Below, piece by piece: positions 16,505-23,446 of a DNA stretch of 64,000 bases (position 1 is its first letter; every line of letters starts with the position of its first letter). This DNA comes from Leptolinea sp964420995 (GTDB taxonomy: Bacteria; Chloroflexota; Anaerolineae; Anaerolineales; Anaerolineaceae): assembly GCA_964420995.1 (NCBI GenBank), contig CAYQUX010000009.1, forward strand, positions 62,001-126,000. Direction: 5' to 3'. The notes under the pieces were generated by a model, which was not told the DNA's origin, searched no databases, and saw only the letters and a program-made list of their open reading frames with translations. Both the position numbers and the translations under genes were made by a program.

Positions 16505-17914
16505 TTACCCAGCAATGATTTCCGGTTTTTTGGCAGTGCGTGCGCGAAACACAAGCCACATGGCGCCAATACCCAGTAATGTGGCGGCGATGCCAAAGAC
16601 CAGACCAAGGTAGGGTATGGCGCGCAGTATGGCATAGACAGCCACACCGATCACCATGGGCCAGACAGCGTTGGTGTTATTGGGAGCCAGTTTCGCGAAC
16701 AACCACTGACCGACCAGCACGGCCACAATGACCTTGCTGATATGCGACACGGCCAAACTGAACAGGGCAGCCGCTGTCGCCAGTGCGGATAATCCGATGG
16801 CGATGGTGACGCCACCCAACCCGCCAATGGTCACGAAGCCGATGATGACACCCAGCAGGATGATCAAGAACAGGGCAAGGAACAGAGCGGCATAACCCAC
16901 AATAATGGTCACAAATCCATAACCGGTGGATTGCCACGGTTTGCTTTTGAGCATGTCGATGTTTTCAGTCAACAGAGCCGGGAATTTCCAGAGAAGCAAT
17001 GCGCCAATCAATAGCAGAGAAATTAGATTGCTGGCGAAACCGCCTAATCCAGCCAGGACGCTGAAGGCGGTTGCCGCCGGGGCAGCCTGGGCAACGGCCT
17101 GGTGGGCCGTTTCTTTTTCCGCTTCGGATGGGACAGGAGTCAGGAAAACAACACCACCAGCCGGCGTAGCCGCGATGGAGCTACTCTGGTTGACTTTACT
17201 TGTGTAGGTCATTACCCCGCCGATCATGGCCACAGGATCAACCACCAGACCGGGTTGAAGGTTGCGGTTTACGCCCATATTCTGAAAATAGGGGGGAACG
17301 TACTGGGGCTCATTGCCGGGTGTGCCGACAATGAACTCGGCGTTGCGGTTGATGTTGCCTTTTACTTCAACTGCTTCACCATAGACGATGGCATCCTGGC
17401 CGGTTTCACCTTCCAATATGGCCTGGTACACACCCGCGCGGATATCTCTGCCGGTCCTGGAGCCGGCGGATTGTGTGAAACTGTATCCGGCATAGTACTG
17501 GTTGCGTTCAATCTCTGACTGCGGGCCGTTGGTCAAAACCATACTGGCGGCCAGCACACTGCCGGTGACTTTGCCATTGATTGTGATATTCTGGGCACCT
17601 GAAAATATGTTGCCATCAATCACCGCGTTCTCGGTGAGCAGTACTGACTGTCCCGCAACTATCAGATCACCATTGACAGGACCGTTGATGGTAATTGTGT
17701 TGCCAAAAGCCATGAGCAGGCCGTTGACCGTTCCATCCATTCTAATTGTATCGGCGGTCAATAGAAGGTCGTCATTCACTGTCTCGTCCGCCTTGACTTC
17801 GCCGGAGGTATTGATCTCGGCGGCGTAGACAGGTGGCACAAAAGCAAAAAAGCCCATGGTGATCACCAGAACCCCGGCGAGCACCCGCCAGATCGTTTGA
17901 TTGTTTTTCTTCAT
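16505..17914 (-). CDS. Secreted bactofilin-like polymer-forming protein with C-terminal membrane domain
   Basis: A 469-residue protein: signal peptide (MKKNNQTIWRV, hydrophobic core, PVYAAE cleavage site near 31), then residues about 35-240 with the short beta-helix repeats of the bactofilin/polymer-forming group (DDLLLTADTIRMDGTVNG, INGPVNGDLIVAGQ, VIDGNIFSG, INGKVTGSVLAAS). The C-terminal half holds about four to five membrane helices. Bactofilins are normally cytoplasmic; the signal peptide puts this repeat domain outside. The start has GGAAGAG upstream. Probable cell-envelope role; no partner nearby. Confidence 0.78.
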   Translation of the reverse strand: MKKNNQTIWRVLAGVLVITMGFFAFVPPVYAAEINTSGEVKADETVNDDLLLTADTIRMDGTVNGLLMAFGNTITINGPVNGDLIVAGQSVLLTENAVIDGNIFSGAQNITINGKVTGSVLAASMVLTNGPQSEIERNQYYAGYSFTQSAGSRTGRDIRAGVYQAILEGETGQDAIVYGEAVEVKGNINRNAEFIVGTPGNEPQYVPPYFQNMGVNRNLQPGLVVDPVAMIGGVMTYTSKVNQSSSIAATPAGGVVFLTPVPSEAEKETAHQAVAQAAPAATAFSVLAGLGGFASNLISLLLIGALLLWKFPALLTENIDMLKSKPWQSTGYGFVTIIVGYAALFLALFLIILLGVIIGFVTIGGLGGVTIAIGLSALATAAALFSLAVSHISKVIVAVLVGQWLFAKLAPNNTNAVWPMVIGVAVYAILRAIPYLGLVFGIAATLLGIGAMWLVFRARTAKKPEIIAG

Positions 17915-18117
17915 CTCTTCCTTCTTTCGGTTGATCGGGTATTTCGATTAAATGGCTGATTAATTGGAAAATTCACATATCAATATACGCCAATATGTGT
18001 CTTTAGTTGCATTAAGATTTACTCCATAGCAAAAAACAGTCCATCCATTTGATAGGACACGCTTAAAAGCTCATTGGTCATTACCCGGTGGATCGGGATG
18101 TGTGAAGAAAAATGCGG

Positions 18118-18432
18118 CTAACGTCTGCCGACTACCAGCAATGTGCTCCCCAGTACCAGAACAACCAGGACAGTGCCCCCAAGAACAATCCCCAGAGTCT
18201 GGTCGCGGTTTTCGTCAAATTCAACCTGGATGGCGGTGGCTTTCGCGGCCAATTCTGTCGGGTTGGGCGGAGCGACCTGTCCGTTAATGGGAGGGGGAGG
18301 TGTTTCGTTACTTTCAAATGGATTGGGCTGGTTATAAATCCACCAGCAGGTCAACATAAACAGAATGACCAGTACGGCCTGAGCGACCAGCTGCTTGTCA
18401 ATTTTTTTGGGAAATTGGAATTTTTGTGCCAT
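18118..18432 (-). CDS. Small two-helix membrane protein of unknown function
   Basis: A 104-residue protein with two membrane helices: residues about 16-33 (AQAVLVILFMLTCWWIY) and 80-101 (LGIVLGGTVLVVLVLGSTLL). The loop between is Pro-rich (PPPPINGQVAPPNP) and probably outside the cell. It starts 15 bases after the solute-binding protein gene and ends that operon. Not matched to any family I know. Confidence 0.55.
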   Translation of the reverse strand: MAQKFQFPKKIDKQLVAQAVLVILFMLTCWWIYNQPNPFESNETPPPPINGQVAPPNPTELAAKATAIQVEFDENRDQTLGIVLGGTVLVVLVLGSTLLVVGRR

Positions 18433-18447
18433 GTGTTTATCCCGGGG

Positions 18448-19734
18448 TTATTTTGCGGCGGGCGCGGCCAGTCGTTCCTGGGCTGTTTTCGCTGCCCGTG
18501 CCGGGTCGCTCTGTTTTTTCAAGATCAAAACCGTGGCTTCCTGCACAGCCGGGCCGAGACTGGCCATGATCTCGCTGGGCGGTCGAAGTTGCGATGCCAG
18601 TGCCACCTGGTTTAATTGGGCGCGTAACGGGGTGTCTGGCCAGGCCGCCAGCGCGGATGGCCGCGGCGGCAGGGAGTTATTGGCCAGATTCCACTGTGAC
18701 AGGAACTCACTGCGGGTTAGATATTCGGCCAGCTTGACGCTTATTGGACGGCGCTCCGGGTTTGTGTCGGCCAGAACCCAGACTGTGCCGCTGGCATAGG
18801 TGGCGCTGCCCGAATCCAATGAGGGAATGGGGTAAATATTGGAATCTGCCGGCATGCCAGCCAGGAAATTGGATAACCAGGTGATTACCCAGCCGCCCTG
18901 CTGATTGTTGTACAAATCCAGAACCTGGCGGTCGGTTTGATAGTTGATCAACCAGTTGGGGAAAATGTTCTTTTCAGCCCCGTCAGCCAGAAGCGTGAGT
19001 GTCTTTTGTAACTCCGTTATTTGTATCAGCGGGAGTTGCTGGGAGTCTTGTGTACTTCCTCCGGTTGAGCGGTAAAGGGCAAGCGGTACGGCGGCCAGTG
19101 GATCGGCGGCGGCAAACAGAACCGTTGAACCCGCTTTCATCACATCATCCCAGGTGGGAGTCTGCGCGGGGGTGCGATTGCTCCTGCTGACCAGAACTAG
19201 CGAATCACCCGATAGCGGCATGCCAAAATAACTGTTCTGAACGGTAGCCAGTTCTTTGGCATACGGGAACCAGTCGGTTTCATCCAATGTGGTGGTTAAC
19301 TCGTTATATGGGAAGATAATTCCTTTTTTGGCGATCTCTTCCATCTGGCTGCGATTTAAAAGTGCGATGGACGGCATGGCGTCTGGAGCAGCAGCGGCGG
19401 TAAGCGCCAGTGATTCAAGCAGACTGGCGGGTCCGCTGTCGGCTTTGACGCGGATCTCCACGGTCACCCCGGGGTTTAGATCGGAGAATTCCTTAACCGT
19501 TTTTTCCAGCAATAAGGCAGCGGCTGTCTTTTTTGCCGGGTCAAATTCTGCCGGAACCCAGATGGACAGGCGGTTCAGATCATTGGATGCTGGCGCCGGG
19601 GTGGGTGTGGGGCTGACCGGGCTGGGACTGGGCGTGACAGCCTGCGCCGGGGGTTCCGGCGTGTTGACATCGGCTGGAACCAGACCGCAGCCGGCTAAGA
19701 GAATGACAACCAGAATTGACAGAAGATTCCGCAT
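18448..19734 (-). CDS. Extracellular solute-binding lipoprotein (ABC type)
   Basis: A 428-residue lipoprotein: signal with lipobox LAGC (Cys16), a Pro/Thr linker (PSPSPVSPTPTPAPAS), then a family 1 type solute-binding fold (LSIWVPAEFD, VKEFSDLNPGVTVEIRVK, TWDDVMKAGSTVLFAAADP). Such proteins bind sugars or other solutes outside the membrane for an ABC importer. No permease or ATPase gene is adjacent, so its transporter is elsewhere or it has another job. The start is next to the stop of the M42 peptidase gene upstream, so it is translated in the same operon. Confidence 0.78.
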   Translation of the reverse strand: MRNLLSILVVILLAGCGLVPADVNTPEPPAQAVTPSPSPVSPTPTPAPASNDLNRLSIWVPAEFDPAKKTAAALLLEKTVKEFSDLNPGVTVEIRVKADSGPASLLESLALTAAAAPDAMPSIALLNRSQMEEIAKKGIIFPYNELTTTLDETDWFPYAKELATVQNSYFGMPLSGDSLVLVSRSNRTPAQTPTWDDVMKAGSTVLFAAADPLAAVPLALYRSTGGSTQDSQQLPLIQITELQKTLTLLADGAEKNIFPNWLINYQTDRQVLDLYNNQQGGWVITWLSNFLAGMPADSNIYPIPSLDSGSATYASGTVWVLADTNPERRPISVKLAEYLTRSEFLSQWNLANNSLPPRPSALAAWPDTPLRAQLNQVALASQLRPPSEIMASLGPAVQEATVLILKKQSDPARAAKTAQERLAAPAAK

Positions 19735-20730
19735 TTACAGGTTTATCGACTCATGGAGAAAAGACAGGATCAACCGCACGGCATTGGTCACATCATCCAT
19801 ATCGACCATTTCAGACGGGGAATGGACATACCGGCAGGGGATGGAAATGCACCCGGCAGGAACACCGGCGCGGGTTAACTGGATGGCTTTGGCATCCGTT
19901 GTGCCGCCTTCGAGCACTTCCAATTGATAGGGAATTTTATCCTTTTCGGCGCACGAGATTAATTGCTGCACCAGCCGTGGATCGGCCAGCATGCCGCCGT
20001 CGCGCACTTTGATGGCGGGGCCTTTTCCCAGGCCGACAGCCATCTTGATGGAGCGGGGGGTATCACCGGTCAGGGTTACATCAATGGATAGACCGATTTC
20101 GGGGTCCACTCCGTATGCCGATGTCGTGGCGCCGCGCAGCCCTACTTCCTCCTGGGTGCTGAAGACGAAATACAGTTCGTGCGGTGAGTTCTTCAACTGA
20201 CGCATGACTTCGATCTGTACGGCAACACCGATGCGGTCGTCCATGGCTTTGGATACCATGCGTTTCCCCAGGTCGACAAACGGACGGTCAAATACCGCCA
20301 GATCACCAACGCGGATGGGGCATTCCTTCCCCGAGCGAAAACCGCCATCGATGTACAGTTGGTCAAACGACGGTACCTGTCCTGGGTTTTCCAATTTTTC
20401 CAGATAAATCACACCAGATTGGCCGCTGAGGAATTTCACCCGGCCGCCTACGCAATTGGCCGCACGCACGCCGCCTATGGTGGTAAACCGCAAAAAGCCA
20501 TTATCGTCAATGTGGGTCACGATAATGCCAATCTCGTCCATGTGCGCGGATAAGAGCACGCGTGACCCGCCGGCTTTTTTCTCGCCGACGCGGGCGATCA
20601 CATTGCCCATCGAATCAATTTTTATATCTTTGCTGTATTGCGAAATCTGGCGCATCACCAGCTCACGGACTTGATTTTCATAGCCCGATGGTCCGGATGT
20701 CTCTACCAGTTGTTGGATCAGTTCTTTCAT
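19735..20730 (-). CDS. M42-family metallo-aminopeptidase (paralogue 1)
   Basis: A 331-residue M42 (glutamyl aminopeptidase/cellulase M-like) enzyme. The dinuclear zinc site is complete: SAHMDEIG (His/Asp), KAMDDRIG (bridging Asp), STQEEVGLRGA (catalytic and metal Glu), SIDVTLTGD and the late YVHSPSEMVD (His). M42 enzymes form dodecameric cytosolic peptidases trimming peptides. Third of three tandem paralogues read leftwards. Specificity cannot be inferred. Confidence 0.88.
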   Translation of the reverse strand: MKELIQQLVETSGPSGYENQVRELVMRQISQYSKDIKIDSMGNVIARVGEKKAGGSRVLLSAHMDEIGIIVTHIDDNGFLRFTTIGGVRAANCVGGRVKFLSGQSGVIYLEKLENPGQVPSFDQLYIDGGFRSGKECPIRVGDLAVFDRPFVDLGKRMVSKAMDDRIGVAVQIEVMRQLKNSPHELYFVFSTQEEVGLRGATTSAYGVDPEIGLSIDVTLTGDTPRSIKMAVGLGKGPAIKVRDGGMLADPRLVQQLISCAEKDKIPYQLEVLEGGTTDAKAIQLTRAGVPAGCISIPCRYVHSPSEMVDMDDVTNAVRLILSFLHESINL

Positions 20731-20759
20731 GCCAGTCTCCCGGGAAAATTCTACTAAGG

Positions 20760-21833
20760 TCAGCGCGGTTCAGAAAACATCTTTTTTGATAGGCGCGGCA
20801 ACAGTTCATTCAACAGCCGCATCATGTTTGCGATGTCTTCCTGCCACGCGATGGAACAGGTGGTATGCGCGAATCGGATGGGTACCGAGATGGAAATGCT
20901 CGGTATGCCTTCACGTTGTTTGTGAATGGAACCCGCGTCCGTGCCGCCGCCGCCGGGTTGGCGGATCTGGTAGCGGATACCGGCGTGCGCCGCAGTTTCC
21001 TGAACCAGTCTGACCAGCCGTGGGTCAGAAAGCGTATACCCGTCCGCGATGTAGATGGCTGGGCCAAAACCCAGGCGGGTGTTGTACCCGATGTTTTCTT
21101 CATCATTCCACACCGGCAGATCGTTGGCGGGGGTGGCGTCAATGGCGATGGCCGCGTCAGGGTTTAGCGCGTAAGCCGCCACGCGAGCGCCGCGCAAACC
21201 GAGCTCTTCCTGCGTGGTAAAAACGGCGCATACATTAATATCTTCCGTAGGTTTGGCCAGCAGGGTTAAAAGAATGGCCACACCCAATCGGTCATCCAGC
21301 GCTTTTCCACTGAAACTGAAACCGTTGTTGTGGAATTCCGTGGCAAACGCCGCGCGGTCGCCAGGTTTGACTTTTCCCGCGCCACCGGGGCCCAGGTCAA
21401 TTCGCAGATTCTCAAGAGTGATCGGGTTCTTGCGCTCATCCGGATCAGTCAGGTGAATGGGTTTCGCGCCGATGATGGCCGGCAGGCGTTGTTTGCCCAC
21501 CCATACCGTTTTCCCGGGAAGAATGCGCGCGTCTATTCCGCCGACGATGGCAAATTTATACAGGCCGCCGTCTTCTTCTTCAACAATCATCAGGCCAACT
21601 TCATCCATATGGGCAGCCAACATAACGCGCGGAGCATCGGGTTTACCGCAGGCATGTTCCACAATGACGTTACCCAGCGCGTCCACCCGGTAGGGAAGTT
21701 TCAATAAATCCAGTTGCTCTTTGACGATCAGGCGTACGCCGCCTTCCGCGCCGGAAACACCCGACGCGTTGGATAATTTTTCAACCAGGTCTGTGAACGT
21801 TTGTGAAAGATGGGAGGTGTTATTTTCGGTCAT
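20760..21833 (-). CDS. M42-family metallo-aminopeptidase (paralogue 2)
   Basis: A 357-residue M42 enzyme with the full zinc site: AAHMDEVG, KALDDRLG, TTQEELGLRGA, AIDATPAND and the C-terminal RFAHTTCS histidine. ATG 21833 is used instead of an upstream in-frame start because it lies one base after the stop of paralogue 3 and gives a normal N-terminus (MTENNTSHLSQ). It is clearly paralogous to its neighbours but not nearly identical, so the duplication is old. Confidence 0.88.
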   Translation of the reverse strand: MTENNTSHLSQTFTDLVEKLSNASGVSGAEGGVRLIVKEQLDLLKLPYRVDALGNVIVEHACGKPDAPRVMLAAHMDEVGLMIVEEEDGGLYKFAIVGGIDARILPGKTVWVGKQRLPAIIGAKPIHLTDPDERKNPITLENLRIDLGPGGAGKVKPGDRAAFATEFHNNGFSFSGKALDDRLGVAILLTLLAKPTEDINVCAVFTTQEELGLRGARVAAYALNPDAAIAIDATPANDLPVWNDEENIGYNTRLGFGPAIYIADGYTLSDPRLVRLVQETAAHAGIRYQIRQPGGGGTDAGSIHKQREGIPSISISVPIRFAHTTCSIAWQEDIANMMRLLNELLPRLSKKMFSEPR

Positions 21834-21834
21834 G

Positions 21835-22893
21835 TCAGTCCTCCCAACGGATGGATTGCGTGAAATCAGGTTCAAAGCTGGCAACAGCCTGAGCCAGAAT
21901 ATGCCCAGCCCGCTGGATATCCTTCATAGAGACAAGCTCAACCGGAGTATGCATATAACGAAGCGGGATACTGATATACAGGGAGGGCAACCCCTCGCCG
22001 GCCATCTGCAGACCCATGGCGTCCGTTCCGGATTGCGACGGGGAAACTTCCGTCTGGAAGGGGATGTCCAATCGTTCCGCGACCTTTTTGAACGCCTCGA
22101 AGACAGCCGGATGGGTGTTCGGTCCCCATCCCAGCGTGATACCTTTGCCAAACGGTACGGTGCGGTATTCGTTAGCGCCGGGCCCTTTGGCGAAAGTTAC
22201 ATCGATGGCCACAGCAATATCCGGTTGTGCGTCTTCCGGGGCGGTGAACGCGCCTGCCAGAGTCTCTTCCTCTTGCACGGTGGCTACTGCCCAGACATCC
22301 CAGGAATGCCGGATGCTGGATAATTCCTGCAGGCAGACGCTCAAGGCGGCCACCGAGGCTCGGTTATCCAGCGTGTGCCCGGCCAGGGTATTATCCGTCA
22401 ATTCGAGAGGAAGCTGGCCGAAGGAAATCGGGTCGCCCGGACGTACCAGGCTGGCGGTTTCATCCGCTGAAAGTCCCACGTCAATGAAGAGATACTCCAT
22501 GGGGACGGTCTTTTTGCCGAGCGAACCGGGCAGAAGTCGGTCGGCTGGTTGACCAATGATTCCGGGCAGGTCACGCCGTCCGTGCACTATAACTTTCTGT
22601 CCGGGAAGAATACGCGGATCGATTCCACCGATCTCGGTGAAGCGGATGAAGCCTTCCTGCACCATGGTGGCCATCAGGCCGATGGCGTCCATATGGGCGG
22701 CCAGCAGGATTCGCGGCCGGGGATCAGCTCCAATCCCATGGCGGATGCCATACAGGCTGCCCAGCCGACTGGTGCGCAGCTCATCCACCCACGGACCCCA
22801 CTCATCCGCGACGGCCAGACGCACCGGATCTTCATATCCTGATAAACCGGGCAATGTCAATAATTTTTTTAGAAAAGGAAGTGGATCGTACAT
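21835..22893 (-). CDS. M42-family peptidase, divergent (paralogue 3)
   Basis: A 352-residue M42 homologue. Two signature sites are altered relative to its neighbours: AHMDAIG in place of AHMDEIG, and TLDNRAS in place of the DDR motif. The catalytic pair (ATVQEEETLAGA), VAIDVTF and RYMHTPVEL are kept. Metal ligands proper may therefore survive while second-shell residues changed. It is the first M42 gene of the leftward operon, starting 5 bases after the Pro/Thr-rich membrane protein. It may have another substrate or a scaffold role within mixed oligomers (inference). Confidence 0.83.
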   Translation of the reverse strand: MYDPLPFLKKLLTLPGLSGYEDPVRLAVADEWGPWVDELRTSRLGSLYGIRHGIGADPRPRILLAAHMDAIGLMATMVQEGFIRFTEIGGIDPRILPGQKVIVHGRRDLPGIIGQPADRLLPGSLGKKTVPMEYLFIDVGLSADETASLVRPGDPISFGQLPLELTDNTLAGHTLDNRASVAALSVCLQELSSIRHSWDVWAVATVQEEETLAGAFTAPEDAQPDIAVAIDVTFAKGPGANEYRTVPFGKGITLGWGPNTHPAVFEAFKKVAERLDIPFQTEVSPSQSGTDAMGLQMAGEGLPSLYISIPLRYMHTPVELVSMKDIQRAGHILAQAVASFEPDFTQSIRWED

Positions 22894-22898
22894 AATCC

Positions 22899-23354
22899 TC
22901 AGGGTTCCAGAGTGGCTGTTTCTGTAGGAATCTCAAGTGTAACGGTGGGTGTAGGCGGTTCAAACGTGGCGGTTTCTGTTGGCGGCAGTGGAGAACTCGT
23001 GGGGGTAAATGTCGGGGGAACCTCGGTTGGCGGCGGGACCTCGGTAAACGTCTGGGTGATGGTTCGCGTGAACGTCATAAAGGGCGTGCGCGTGTTCGTT
23101 GGAATGATGGTATGGGTGGCGGTGTGCGTTATGGTGGGTGTAAAAGTAATGGGCGTGAATGTCAAAGACGGAGTCATTGTGAATGTACTGGTCGGCGTGG
23201 CGGTCGCCGTGGGTTGGGGGACGGTCAACTGGCTGATCCACAGGGTGGCCAGGCCTAGGCAGTAACAGGGGATTGTAGCGGCGACAATCAGGATCAGGAT
23301 AACACGCGTCCTTTCCCGTCCACCCCGGCGGATCGAATCCAGTATTTGGTGCAT
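22899..23354 (-). CDS. Pro/Thr-rich membrane-anchored protein
   Basis: A 151-residue protein: a basic N-terminus (SIRRGGRERTR), one membrane helix (about 18-40), then more than 100 residues of low-complexity Thr/Pro sequence (TATATPTSTFTMTPS, THTATHTIIPTNTRTP and similar). Tails of this type are common in surface proteins of Anaerolineae and are likely extended and outside the cell. ATG 23354 is preferred over an upstream in-frame start because it places the basic stretch and helix at the N-terminus. First gene of the M42 operon. No enzymatic domain. Confidence 0.6.
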   Translation of the reverse strand: MHQILDSIRRGGRERTRVILILIVAATIPCYCLGLATLWISQLTVPQPTATATPTSTFTMTPSLTFTPITFTPTITHTATHTIIPTNTRTPFMTFTRTITQTFTEVPPPTEVPPTFTPTSSPLPPTETATFEPPTPTVTLEIPTETATLEP

Positions 23355-23446
23355 AGTGTATGTGATGATATCACCAGGGTACAGGTGATGCAAGTCCACC
23401 CGGTTAGAGGCCACGTGATCTGATTCAGGAGGCGTCGGTATGCTGA

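Noticed and set aside
22910..23240. Repetitive GTG/GTC-rich DNA that looks like a minisatellite
   Set aside because: It is the coding sequence of a Thr/Pro-rich tail on the minus strand; units are irregular and in frame.
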